Assembly (NCBI GenBank): GCA_934045075.1
Contig: OW203724.1
Coordinates: forward strand, 1,108,501 to 1,172,500
Source: Yponomeuta sedellus
Lineage: Eukaryota > Arthropoda > Insecta > Lepidoptera > Yponomeutidae
Length of the DNA: 64,000 nt
Direction of reading: 5' to 3'
In this document: piece after piece, positions 29,859 to 39,600 of the stretch
Layout of the letters: each line of letters starts with the position of its first letter
How positions within the stretch are numbered: the stretch's first letter is position 1
The notes under the pieces: generated by a model
The model's input: the letters and a program-made list of their open reading frames with translations, nothing else
Told to the model about the DNA's origin: nothing
Database searches by the model: none
Translations under genes and position numbers: made by a program

Positions 29859-30336
29859 TGATGTGATTCCAAAGGAGGACCTTTTATTTCAATTTGAAGC
29901 GACTCGATCCTACTGAATCCTGCTGCAGTAATGTTTTTCTCTGAATAAACCAATGCCAGAGAAAATTAACAAAAGGTGGTTTTGTCTGATTGTTTCCGAT
30001 AAAATTGGTTAAGAGACTTGAAATGTTTAAGAGACATGACAGTACCTACTTTCGTTTTAAGCTACACATTTTTCTATCCCTTCGAACGTCCGTCCGTCTG
30101 TCCATCCGTCCATCTGTTAGTTTTTCTGTGTGTCAGACTGTCTGTCTAAGTCTACCTATCCACGCACCCTATGAAAGTAGTACACCATTCAATGTCCCGT
30201 CTAAAATGCCCTACCGTCTCAACCTCAACTTTATGATTTATGTTAGTATCGAGGTTTTTATACAGAATTGATCTACCATGGACTTTCTAAAGCTATCAGG
30301 GTGGGTCGGATTTTCTCCATAATATTGGTTGTTTTA
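29859..30336. other. Unannotated intronic stretch
   Basis: A (TCCG)-like run (CGTCCGTCCGTCTGTCC at 30088-30104) only; no gene. Confidence 0.4.
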
Positions 30337-30660
30337 GAGCGGGGGTAGTCTAGTTGGTAGTAGACCCAGGTTCGATCCCCTGTGCAGGCTGAAAAATGAC
30401 TTTGTTTTCTAAGTTATGTAGGTACATTTTTGAAGCTATAGTAGCAATACCACTCGGCTAACTATAAAGGCAAACAGCGTGAGGAAACCTGAGTGTGTGA
30501 GGTGTTCAAATACCTCAGCGCTTGAAATTGCCAATGCGCGATGGGCACGCGTCACATGTAATTTGATTATTATGAATAAAGTAATCTAATCTAATCTAAT
30601 CTAATCAAGCCCATACTCTTTCTCTCTGTGAGAAGGCCTATGCCATGCAGTGGGACGTTT
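30337..30660 (+). mobile_element. tRNA-headed SINE (family B) with (TAATC)n repeat
   Basis: Head GGTAGTCTAGTTGGTAGTAG and CAGGTTCGATCCCCTG, body AATGACTTTGTTTTCTAAGT to GCGATGGGCACGCGTCACAT, then a pentanucleotide run of TAATC at 30578-30606. The body resumes as AGCCCATACTCTTTCTCTCT, so the run lies inside the element or marks an insertion. Confidence 0.7.
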
Positions 30661-30969
30661 ACAGTCTACATAAATAAAATATTTTTCATTTCTTATACTC
30701 AGAAAGTAGTGTTGTTTTGATCTGATTATAGGGTGGAAAATGCTGCTTCCCTCCATAGGGAGGAAAAAACTAAGACAAATTACTTCCCACCTAAGGGCCG
30801 GAATGAACTTTAAAAGTACTGTCGTACTGTCTAGAAGTACTGTCACTTGTGAAGAGTTTTATGTAATATTATATAGGCTTTTAAATCAAAACTAATTAAA
30901 AAAAATGCTGCGGCCATGTGAGTTTCTAAACAGCCAGTGTGAACTTAGCGCAAACTTCTTTGAGCGGAA
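30661..30969. other. Spacer before the Harbinger element
   Basis: No gene. Minus-strand frame 30601-30846 is a shadow of SINE sequence. Target base triplet TAA lies at 30970-30972. Confidence 0.4.
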
Positions 30970-30972
30970 TAA

Positions 30973-31043
30973 GGCTGCCTACGCACTGGCGACCATAGAC
31001 GCGGCCAGGCCGCCGCGGCCATGGTCGCCGGTGCGTAGGCAAG
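30973..31043. repeat. Harbinger left terminal inverted repeat with subterminal hairpin
   Basis: After the TIR, an inverted copy of it (CATGGTCGCCGGTGCGTAGG, 31019-31038) follows within 70 bp, so the left end alone folds into a GC-rich hairpin. Subterminal inverted motifs are usual transposase or MADF-partner binding sites; binding here is inference. Confidence 0.85.
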
Positions 31044-31097
31044 CGCGACATGTGGACGGCCGAAAAATTTGCAGTCGACTTCCAAGGGTGTGTCAAG

Positions 31098-33444
31098 ATG
31101 GACGTGCAGAAGATAATCACGCTAACTGTGCTTGTGTATTTACTACGAAAACGAAAACGGAAGATTTCACGTAAAAGACAGTTTTGGGTGCATCCATTAC
31201 TTTGCGAGAGAAAGACTAAAGGATTATATTATACTTATTTTTTGGATTTAAAAATGTATGAGAAGAGATTCTTTAATTACATGAGAATGTCAACGAATAC
31301 TTTTAACCTGTTACTGGATACAATAAAACCAAAAATTACTGGAACTGGTAACAACTATCGGAAATGCATTCCAGCAGAAGAAAAATTAGTAATAACAATA
31401 AGGTAAGCTTTTTCTTTTTTAAATACAGAATGTTTAAAAAATACGTGATATATTTTAAAGGGTGTTTCGGAATGGAGTATTGTGTACAGGAAAAATAAAA
31501 ATAATGTGATAGGGCCTTTTTTTTACTTAAACTGCTAAATGGATTTTTTTGTAAATTTGAATTATACAAGACTCGATTCTGAATCACCCTAAACCACCAC
31601 TGTTGTGTTTTTCACAACAACCTGTATAATTCATTAACCAAGGTTTTGCCACTTTAAAAAATTTATGAACTATTGTTCAGTAGTATTCTACTTTACGACT
31701 TTGAAAAGGAGAGGAAAAGGGCTTGCTTATAACATGTTTTTAAATATTAAAAAACTGAAGTAGATAATCAAATTATTTGTATTTTCATAACTTAAAAAAT
31801 TGCGATTGTGAACAATTAATCATTCAAATTGGGAAATAGGTCTATCATATCTGAATTTTGAGAAATATCAGAATAATGAGTATGAGTATCGCTGTAATTT
31901 GAATCATCTGATATCCTGTTGGTAGTAGAATAACCTGAATAACTCGGTCGATGCGGGTCATATTCTTGGTCGTTAAGAGTATTGAAATTACTTGAATAGT
32001 TTATGCGCGCTGTTGTAGGTGTACAGTTCGGTTGGTATTTTTCTATAATTTCCATGATTTCCATTTTCGCTTTGGTCTTCATTGCAGCAGGGATTGTTTG
32101 AAATCTTTCGAGGAGGGATAAAAGAAACAGTCTGTCACAATTTGAATCATTCTGTGTAGTCGCTATGGTCTTATGCAGAACTGAAATTAGAGGGTCTGTA
32201 TCGGATTCTTCGTTTGGTATTTTTTTCTTCCTTTTTGTTCTAAGCGACTTTGATGCAGACTGTTGAGTCTCAAGATCTTCTGATCTTGCACTTTCATTTT
32301 CTTGACTTGCCTCTTCGAGACTATTTTCTGTTGCGTTTGTGTCCAGCACTGATTTCAAAAACAGTAATTGGTTGAAATAGGTGTATTGTGATTTACGTTT
32401 TGCAGCAGAACCACTTTTGACATCTTTAAGACGGCGCAGCTCTCTTGTGAAACAGTCTCTAAGGTTTTTCCATCTTTTTTGGAGAGTAATGCCTGTAAAT
32501 CAATAAATAAATGTGGTACATATTACAAAACTAATATTATGTTTATTAATGTGAATTTTATTTTCAGGTATTTGGCTACTGGGTGTTCTTTATCTCATAT
32601 AAGTCATGAATACCGTATAGGGCTTCCTACAGTATCGGAAATAGTATTTGATGTTTGTGAAGCAATATGGGAGATATTAAAACCAATTGTGATGCCACAA
32701 TTGACCAGAGATAAGTGGATTCAAACGGCTGAAGGTTTTCAAAAATACGCCCAATTTCCTAATTGCATCGGAGCCATCGACGGCAAGCACATTAGAGTTA
32801 TCAAACCACAACATTCGGGATCTCTTTATTACAATTACAAGAATTATTTTTCAATCGTGTTACTTGCAATATGTGATGTAAATTATAAATTTCTTTACGT
32901 AGATATTGGAGCATACGGCAAATGCAGTGATTCGTCAATTTACAAAGACTCTGTATTTTATCATAGGCTTTTAAATAATGATCTCGATATTCCGAGCAAT
33001 AACCCCATCAAAGAAAATGGCCAATCAATGCCGTTCGTTTTAGTGGGTGATGAGGCGTTTTCACTATCGGAACATATGATGCGACCGTATGCTGGGAGAA
33101 ACTTGAATAATGTAAAGACTAATTTTAATTATCGACTATCCCGTGCCCGCCGCTATATTGAATGTACATTTGGAATATTAGCCAATAAATGGCAGATTCT
33201 TCACCGACCCCTAAACGTCAAGAAAGAATTTGCAGTTGTGATTATAAAAGCTCTATGTGTGCTTCATAATTTTGTGCGAGAAAGAGACGGATATGATTTC
33301 AAGGACACGTTAACTGTACCAGAGGCTTTATTAGAAATACCTGCATCTTTACCTAATAGAGCAAATAGAACATCAACCGAATATCGAGATATATTCGCAA
33401 ACTACTTCAGTACCGATGGTCGCTTGCCCTGGCACAATTTGTAA
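31098..33444 (+). CDS. PIF/Harbinger DDE transposase (two exons)
   Basis: Exons 31098-31402 and 32568-33444 joined by a 1,165-bp intron (AG/GTAAGC ... TTTTCAG/G, phase 2) give about 393 residues. I start at 31098 (MDVQKIITLTVLVYLLRKRK) because this matches the basic N-terminus of the family; an in-frame ATG at 31050 would add 16 residues. The junction reads IPAEEKLVITIR then YLATGCS, the family's conserved helix. DDE_Tnp_4-type catalytic acidic residues are visible: D173 (AIDGKH), D223 (CSDSSIY), and E300 (RRYIECTFG); GDEAF (D263) is also conserved. The product would cut and join the element at TAA targets in the nucleus. No internal stops. The intron holds exon 2 of the opposite-strand MADF gene. 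Confidence 0.92.
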
Positions 33445-34016
33445 ATATATGGGTGCGTACCTACGACGGCTGCTCAGTTTGTGCGTTGAGGCACTTGCTC
33501 GCCGCGAGCCGCCATTGCGCGCCGTAAACAAAATGGCGTCGAACGCACATGCGGTATGAGTAATCTTTTTAAAAAGTTATTCCAATCATTACGAAAACCT
33601 GGGAAATTTTAGCAAATAATTGTCAAAACTCATGTGCAAAGCGAAAAATAGTAGAAATAAAATAGTTATACTTTTGACAATTACCTATTTGCTAAAATTT
33701 CTTAGATTTTGAATGAACGGAACAACTTTAAAAAAAAATCACTCATGTCACATATACGTGTCGAATGCTACTACAGCACCTGCTGCGTTTATTGTAGTTC
33801 ATCGCATTATTACTTACTTAGGCATAATAAAATAAAATACTAACCAAGTTCTGCCTTTTCTTTATCTTCCATCGATTCACCGCCAAATATATCGACTACT
33901 TCAAGCCACAACTGCCGCTTAACATCTTTATTGGAGTAATCATTTGATGCTAAATCCCATAAGCCTCTTCTATTTTCAACTTCAATTATGAACCTTTCCG
34001 TGTCGAAATTGGCCAT
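31816..34016 (-). CDS. Harbinger MADF/BESS accessory protein (two exons)
   Basis: Minus-strand exon 1 is 34016-33845 and exon 2 is 32492-31816, with intron 33844-32493 (GTTAGT ... TTTACAG, phase 1), giving about 282 residues. Exon 1 begins MANFDTERFIIEVENRRGLW, and the junction GITLQKRWKNLRDCFTREL completes a MADF (Myb-like) DNA-binding domain at about residues 8-95. A basic patch RTKRKKK (about 142-148) may be a nuclear signal. A BESS motif (FLLSLLERF then MKTKAKMEIMEII) lies at about 177-207, followed by a Ser/Asn/Tyr-rich tail. Harbinger elements need such a partner to bring transposase to the nucleus and to the TIRs. The frame could begin further upstream at 34145. Its intron contains transposase exon 2. 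Confidence 0.88.
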
Positions 34017-34213
34017 TGTAAAATAATCGCTACACGTCTGGTCGCCGCGGCCGATGCGGTAGCACTCACAGAGCATATAAATAAGAGACGGGACCTCCCT
34101 AGATGCTTTTGTAATGAGTTTAGCCCCGTTAGCAATACCAACCAATAGAGCAAAAATGCAATGTCAAAAGTGCTACCAACATAACAACTTGTCTGTGCAT
34201 TAGGGACGTCCAC

Positions 34214-35790
34214 TTACATTGGTACTACATTTATCGATATCGATAAATTTTCATCCAGGGGCTCCGCAGTTAGCCTAATAAAATTAATAAAAATCAATGT
34301 TTTCAATAAAACGACAAATGAAATTAGTATTTTATTATTGATTATCAAATCACAATAATTGTGGTCAAGGTCTATTGAATTTATTTCAGCAGCTATTTGG
34401 TTTTTCCTTAGAGGTGTCCAATCTGAGCGAACTTCATCAATCGGTGGTTTGGATTCAGGTGCTGAAATCGTCAAAAAAAGTTAAGTTGAGTCGTTATTGA
34501 TTATTAATTTGTTGGTAAACTATGCTACTTACCGGGATAGTTCTGATAAATATGCTGAGATTCCAGGCCACAATAATTGTGGTCAAACCCTACTGGACCA
34601 ATAGCAACAGCTGATATTTTGGCTGCTGTACAAGGTGCTGAAAATGATAACACTTTGTAATTTATCAAAGTAAACAAACTCTAGTTACAAAAAACTTCAG
34701 CGATACATGAAAAGTCTACGTACCAGAGTTGTTTTGTGAAGCTCGACAACTAATAGGTTTTTGTATAGCTGAATCTGAAAATAAACAATTGCAAGAATAG
34801 TCCGAAAAAAAAATAGTTTGTTCCTGTTTACCACATAACTGCATAATTGACTATGTAACTATCAAATACATTTTTATAAAAAAATATTTTAAGTTAAAAA
34901 TTAGTAAAAAAAATATTTTAGTAATTCCAATCACTAACCAGTTTCAAGTGATGCGACGTGGCTACGTGGTAAGGAAACTCAGCTAGTAAGTAATCAGGAA
35001 GAGGAGGCGCATTTATAAGTAGAGAAGATACAGCCCTGTAAAAAAATGTTTATCAAAGTATGTCATTTACGTATTAAGACGTAATAATAATATTGCGTTC
35101 TAAATGACGGAGCAAAATATATTCAAATGTTCGACGTAAAGCAAGGCGTATTTTGTGTTTTATTACATAATTATTCATGAAATGTAGTAAGTGTTACATT
35201 ATAAGTTTATAACACAACTCACCATTTCTTTAATCGGCTTCCTTTTAAAATAGTTGTAAAAATCTTTCGGCCGGAAATGATCTCTACAAACATATTTATG
35301 TTGGTGGAGTTTTTCGATGGGGATATACGATATAAGATCTTCCACAATTTTCACCCATTGTCTGCATCTAAAAAAAAAACAACATTCAATGCAGCCACTA
35401 ATAGTGCATCGTTGAAACATTGTTATGGCTTACAGCAATTCACCCGTCATACACTGAGTAGTAATTCTGACCAAGGTACTTATCAGATATTTTTTTATCG
35501 ATATTGAATATGTGTATGGCACATCACTATGACATTGAAACATCTGAGTATTTTTCTCATAGTATATTAATTACGTTATTTAACATAATTTATGATCTTG
35601 CTCTTGTGCAAGATGACAAAAACTGTAGCCAGAAATACTTACCGGTCTTCATACCTAGGAAATTTACCCATAAACTTTCTTTTGGTACCCTTTGACCGGC
35701 TGCATCTTATTTTACAAATGGCACAAGTTCGACACCATCCGATCAATGCCAATATTAAAAGAAAATCACTAAACACTGTACAACAAGATA
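34214..35790 (-). CDS. Third Harbinger gene: THAP-like zinc-finger exons
   Basis: Minus-strand exons I can propose: about 35790-35643 (CRTCAICKIRCSRSKG, FPRYED), 35367-35223 (CRQWVKIVEDLI, YVCRDHFRPKDFYNYF), 35035-34939, 34774-34724, 34637-34533, and 34461-34214. The first two join in phase 2 to give a THAP-like C-x2-C ... W ... C-x2-HF pattern. The last two both begin CACCT after TTTCAG and both end near DHNYC, suggesting an internal exon duplication. All have plausible GT-AG borders, but exon 3 does not join its neighbours in frame and the best ATG (near 35724) is out of frame with the finger by one base, so the gene may be damaged or my exon set incomplete. Confidence 0.5.
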
Positions 35791-36174
35791 CACACAGCTA
35801 GATATTGAACAAACTTAAAACACAAAAATTTTAACTAGAAAACGTTCTAATATGTGCCGCGTTCCGCCATATTTGTTATGTTTTCAGTTTGACATTGACA
35901 GCAAAGAAAGAGTAAGTAGTATTAAAGAGTGAGACAAAAATATGTCCGCCATTAAAACGGGGCTAAATGCGAACAAAAATTTCAAAGTTCCTACTTGCGC
36001 TAGGCTGGTAGCACTGATGAATTTTAATACAGAAGTGATGTTCTCGACGGCCACGATTGGTCGCTGGTCGCGTGGCATCAAATTGGACGCCGCGGCCAAC
36101 GGTGGCCGCTGGTCGCTGGCCGCTAAGTGCGTAGGGGCTATAGCGATTGCCATATAAAGTCCAGAATTCACTGG

Positions 36175-36223
36175 CCGCCGCGGCCAGGTCGCGGCGACCA
36201 TGGTCGCCAGTGCGTAGGCAGCC
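36175..36223. repeat. Harbinger right terminal inverted repeat
   Basis: CATGGTCGCCAGTGCGTAGG then CAGCC, the complement of the left end. Further subterminal TIR-like copies (CGCTGGTCGCTGGCCGCTAA) lie at about 36107-36126. Confidence 0.9.
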
Positions 36224-36226
36224 TAA

Positions 36227-36780
36227 GCCGCAACAATTACGCGGTGAGTTCCATATTTAAAATTTAAAAAGTCGACTTAAATTGGCGGGTACTAATCTGT
36301 TATAGTATCTGTGAGGGAATTCAAAAAAATAGGTAATAATCTTTTAGGTACATATGCTAAGATTTTAATATTAAAAATGAGTTTTTATTTTCCTCATATT
36401 CAAAATGAAAAGTAGAGTGTTTAACATGGGTAAAACAATAAATTCCTACTCGGACTATAGCCGTCCTCGCTGCGCTCGTGCGTCTAAATACCTCGGGAAT
36501 TGATTCTTTCTACCCTCGTTAAGCAATCTACTATTTTGATCGTCCAAGGTTCTGTAACATAGGAGAGAAAATGTATACTGACCATTTGTAAGCATGCATT
36601 GGTAATGCAATGCTTATCATAAGAGTGTTTTTACTCCTGTAGCATCCCTCTCTCTCGCACATAGAATATATAGACCAACGTCGTCAAATAACATATAGTT
36701 TGTAATACATGTGTGGATATATAAATATATAAGAAATTTATTTGCTTTGAGACACACGCTCATAAAGCATAATACAGACT
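36227..36780. other. Unannotated intronic stretch
   Basis: No gene. A GGCTATAGCCGTCC-like patch at about 36460 is not explained. Confidence 0.4.
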
Positions 36781-36809
36781 GTTAGAATATACCTGGGCTA
36801 CTAGCGGAT

Positions 36810-36872
36810 AGAATCGGATACATGTAAAGATACAAAGTACAATTGGCGGCCTTATTGTTAAAAGCAATCATG
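36810..36872 (-). repeat. Repeat family F fragment
   Basis: GTAAAGATACAAAGTACAAT and GGCGGCCTTATTGTTAAAAG are shared with 37195-37275, 40255-40320 and 50165-50215. It ends only 45 bp before the next Beat-like exon. Confidence 0.6.
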
Positions 36873-36917
36873 TACATGCTTTTCTTCTTTCCCAACAAGT
36901 AACGTCTTTCCCGCCAG

Positions 36918-37053
36918 ATATCTCTGTCGACCGAGAGCTCCATCACGCTGGATAACCTGGACCCCGCAGCCAGCGGTTCCTACTGGTGCGAGGTGTCCCT
37001 GGAGACACCTATCTTCACTGCAGCTTCTCCCCCGCACCAGCTTACCGTCGTCT
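36918..37053 (+). CDS. Beat-like exon c (end of Ig1)
   Basis: Acceptor CTTTCCCGCCAG, donor T/GTGAGT; phase 0 in, phase 1 out. It encodes ISLSTESSITLDNLDP, AASGSYWCEVSLETPIF, and TAASPPHQLTVV. SGSYWCEVS is the F strand with the second Ig1 cysteine, and the ETPIFTA run matches the Beat pattern after that cysteine. A minus-strand frame over the same bases is a shadow. Confidence 0.85.
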
Positions 37054-37149
37054 GTGAGTATCCACAATTGTAATCAAGCCAAGGAACAGTGAAAAAATTC
37101 ATTTATAGGAAAAGGCGTATATCTAGCAGTGGGCGGATGATGAAATGAA

Positions 37150-37290
37150 ATGAAAATGAAATGAAATTAATATACTTTATTGCACACCAGGAATTACAAT
37201 TTAGAAAATAAGAAGATACAGATTAAGGTACAATTAGCGGTCTTATTACTAAAAGTAATAAGACCGCCAATTATCTATTTAAACAATGTT
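37150..37290 (-). repeat. Repeat family F with (GAAAT)n-like run
   Basis: ATGAAATGAAAATGAAATGA at 37140-37160, TATACTTTATTGCACACCAG and GGTACAATTAGCGGTCTTAT, followed by an inverted echo ATAAGACCGCCAATTA at 37258-37273. Confidence 0.6.
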
Positions 37291-37314
37291 TTAAGTATGC
37301 ACACCTATTGATCA

Positions 37315-37480
37315 TCAACAACCCATTATGTCCCCACCGAGGGGCACGATTCTCTTCCCTCAGGAAGGTATAGGCCATACTCAACCACGGGGCCCAAGTC
37401 CGGACTGGTGGGGGCTTGCAAGACTAATGGCTGGTCTTACCGTCAGAAGTTTGTAAGCCGCCCTAAGGCCTCTCACGTAG
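37315..37480 (-). mobile_element. 5S-like SINE (family C), 3' half
   Basis: CCCATTATGTCCCCACCGAG to CGTCAGAAGTTTGTAAGCCG; lacks the 5S-like core. Confidence 0.55.
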
Positions 37481-37594
37481 CACAAGTATTGTTATTACAA
37501 AATGCTTATAATTTGAAATAAACACCGAATCATGAAATGTTTTTATTATAATAGTGCCTCGATTTTAACCATTTTGAGACCTGTTGTCGAGTCG

Positions 37595-37940
37595 ATATCA
37601 ACCGTTGTATGTCCCCACTGCTGGGGCTTGGATTTCTTTCTGCATCGCAGGATGGTTAGGCTATACTCCACCACGGGTGCCAAGTCCAGGTTGAATGAGA
37701 ATTATAAGAGTGGCGGGCCTTACTGTCAGAAGGTATTAAGGCGCCCATAAGGCCCCTGACATGGCTTAACGACTGCCGTTACATGACAGCCGGCACCAAC
37801 AGCTTAACGTGCCTTGCAAAGAACGGAAGCGGAAAAATGCCACTAGCGGTAGGTAGTCACGAGATGGTCACCCACCCTGCACCTGACCGCGCTTGTCGTT
37901 GCTTAACTAAACTGATCACTAGGTTCGACTAGGGTACAAG
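37595..37940 (-). mobile_element. 5S-like SINE (family C), near full length
   Basis: GTATGTCCCCACTGCTGGGG at the 3' end (plus-strand left). The complement of GATGGTCACCCACCCTGCAC and GCGCTTGTCGTTGCTTAACT at 37867-37906 is the 5S-like core. Confidence 0.6.
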
Positions 37941-37949
37941 CGCTTCTGA

Positions 37950-38549
37950 TGCCCGTTTTCACTAACCATAGGACACGCCTAAATCAGACGCCTAAATATT
38001 TAGGAGTTGCCTAAAGCAAAAACACGTTTCACTAACCCTTAAGTCATGACTAACGACGTTAGGCATCACCTAAAGTTACGACACCGATTTGGGGGAGCGT
38101 AGTGCTTAGATGCCCCTAAAGTGACACATGTGACAGTCGCTCATGCTCTAAATTGAGGTTATATAGTAGGTAAATATTTACGTTTCTCAGTTGACATTTT
38201 TGACAATAAAGTTCCACTAAAATACTGACCTCCGATAACTAGATATTTATTTTCAGAATATTAAGTTTTTCGGCGAAAAATATAAAATTGAATTGTAATT
38301 TTGTTTGAGCTTACAGCATTTGAAACGTCAAAACACAACAGACCACAGAACACAATAACAGACATACAACTTGACCACAGATAAGAACATCGATCAAAAC
38401 CATGGACAACTGTCAAAAAACTAGGCTACTCTTAAGGACCAACCTATTAAAAATCGAATGGTGAAACGGAACTTTTTGCTAAAGCATTGCCCTAAATTAG
38501 GAGTTATTTAGTAAGGCGCTTCCTTGTTCGTCGTTAGTGAAAACGGGCA
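37950..38549. mobile_element. MITE, 600 bp, next to a coding exon
   Basis: Terminal inverted repeats TGCCCGTTTTCACTAAC at 37950 and its complement GTTAGTGAAAACGGGCA ending at 38549, with TGA on both sides (37947-37949, 38550-38552) as a possible 3-bp duplication. CCTAAAT-type words in both orientations cluster inside the ends. No transposase frame. It ends 83 bp before Beat exon d. Confidence 0.75.
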
Positions 38550-38632
38550 TGAGACCTGTAAAATCCTGTAAACACTATTTTTACTATTTATGCCTTGTAT
38601 GGTACAAATTATATTTTTACATCTTGCTGCAG

Positions 38633-38766
38633 ACCCACAGAAGCATCCGCCGGTGATCACGTTTGGCGACCCGGACGTAGTGGTGGGGGGCGAGTTGCGC
38701 GCCAACTGCACGAGCGCCCCGGCTGCGCCCGCGCCACGCCTCGCCTGGTACATCGATGATGTCAAG
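38633..38766 (+). CDS. Beat-like exon d (start of Ig2)
   Basis: Acceptor ATCTTGCTGCAG, donor CAAG/GTAACT; phase 1 in, phase 0 out. The first codon is completed across the intron (T+AC, Tyr). It encodes PQKHPPVITFGDPDVVVGG, ELRANCTSAPAAPAPR, LAWYIDDVK, with the B-strand cysteine in NCTS (also an N-glycosylation sequon) and the C-strand tryptophan in LAWYI. P..I...G.P....G..L..NCTS is the typical start of the second Beat Ig domain. Confidence 0.88.
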
Positions 38767-39064
38767 GTAACTAGCGCTCATCAGCGTCCTCTAGAATTAT
38801 TCGTCTACTTAAAAAGCTTCAAACTTTGAAAATCTACTTTTAATATCGCTAAAAATCAGAATACAGAATGTAACTAACTGAAACCAAATGTAACTAGACG
38901 CAATCAACTTGGAGCGATCTTTTGCGATAGGTTTAGCGGCAGCAAAATCATACGTGGAATTTATGCAACCCACGGTCTTTACGTTATGTAACGCGACCGC
39001 AAACCATCATCCGGTGGGCTAAGGTACGTTTTAAATGTAACAGCTACTCTTGAGAACCCCGCAG

Positions 39065-39286
39065 ATAGACGAGGAGTCAGTGCGGTACTACTCCTACCGT
39101 GTGTCAAGCTCTACGCGCACCAAGGGTGGAGGAGGCTACCGCGCGCGGCGCCCGCAGCATCGCTACATCGCGCCCGAGCTGAACAACACTGCGCAGTACT
39201 GGGCACTAGTGGGCGAGCCGGCACCGGCGCCCGCGCCACGCCCCAAGTGCACGCTCAAGGAGCAGCAGTCCGAGGAGATGGCGAAG
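39065..39286 (+). CDS. Beat-like exon e (Ig2 insert)
   Basis: A 222-bp, phase 0-0 exon with acceptor GAACCCCGCAG and donor GAAG/GTTTGT (weak). It encodes IDEESVRYYSYRVSSSTRTK, GGGGYRARRPQHRYIAPEL, NNTAQYWALVGEPAPAPAPR, then PKCTLKEQQSEEMAK. This sits between the C strand and the F-strand region of Ig2, and looks like an unusually long Gly/Arg/Pro/Ala-rich insertion compared with the short loop usual in the family. The strong codon-level GC bias supports real coding. Confidence 0.72.
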
Positions 39287-39426
39287 GTTTGTTGCACTGC
39301 ATAAGCTGAGCCACACTACGCAGTATCGTGCGCTAGTGGGCGAGCTCGCGCTCGACACAAGGAAGAGCAAGAGACATTTATTGCAGTCTATCCAACAAAA
39401 ATCTATTCAGTAGTTTGGTACTTTTA

Positions 39427-39600
39427 AAAAACCTATTTAGAAGCTAAAAATTCCACCCCTGCCGGGATTCGAACCCTCGACCTCTGGCTATCCATGCCAG
39501 CGCTCTATCCAACTGAGTTAATGGGCGACTCACCGGCATCAGTGAAATTTCGAACCTCTTTACACTATTCTCTGTATTACGTACGGTACTTACTAATAGT
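39427..39600 (-). mobile_element. Foldback tRNA-like SINE, antisense unit
   Basis: AAACCTATTTAGAAGCTAAA, tRNA-like GCCGGGATTCGAACCCTC, CCAACTGAGTTAATGGGC, then GCATCAGTGAAATTTCGAAC. It starts at the standard junction but no tail is visible. Confidence 0.75.

Larger units (their letters stand above)
30973..36223 (+). mobile_element. Complete PIF/Harbinger DNA transposon, 5.25 kb
   Basis: Terminal inverted repeats begin GGCTGCCTACGCACTGGCGA at 30973 and end with the exact complement at 36223; at least 24 terminal bases match perfectly. TAA flanks both ends (30970-30972, 36224-36226), the 3-bp duplication typical of PIF/Harbinger. Inside are an intact two-exon DDE transposase (+), an intact two-exon MADF/BESS protein (-), and minus-strand THAP-like exons. 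The element lies in the long second visible intron of the Beat-like gene. Intact termini, target duplication and frames suggest recent activity; expression is not shown. Confidence 0.92.

Noticed and set aside
32479..32567. Start of the transposase at 32479
   Set aside because: Residues before 32568 do not match the family and lie before a good acceptor; exon 1 at 31098-31402 supplies the correct N-terminus in phase.
35884..36201. 105-residue minus-strand frame at the Harbinger right end
   Set aside because: Runs through the terminal inverted repeat, so it is a GC-driven shadow.
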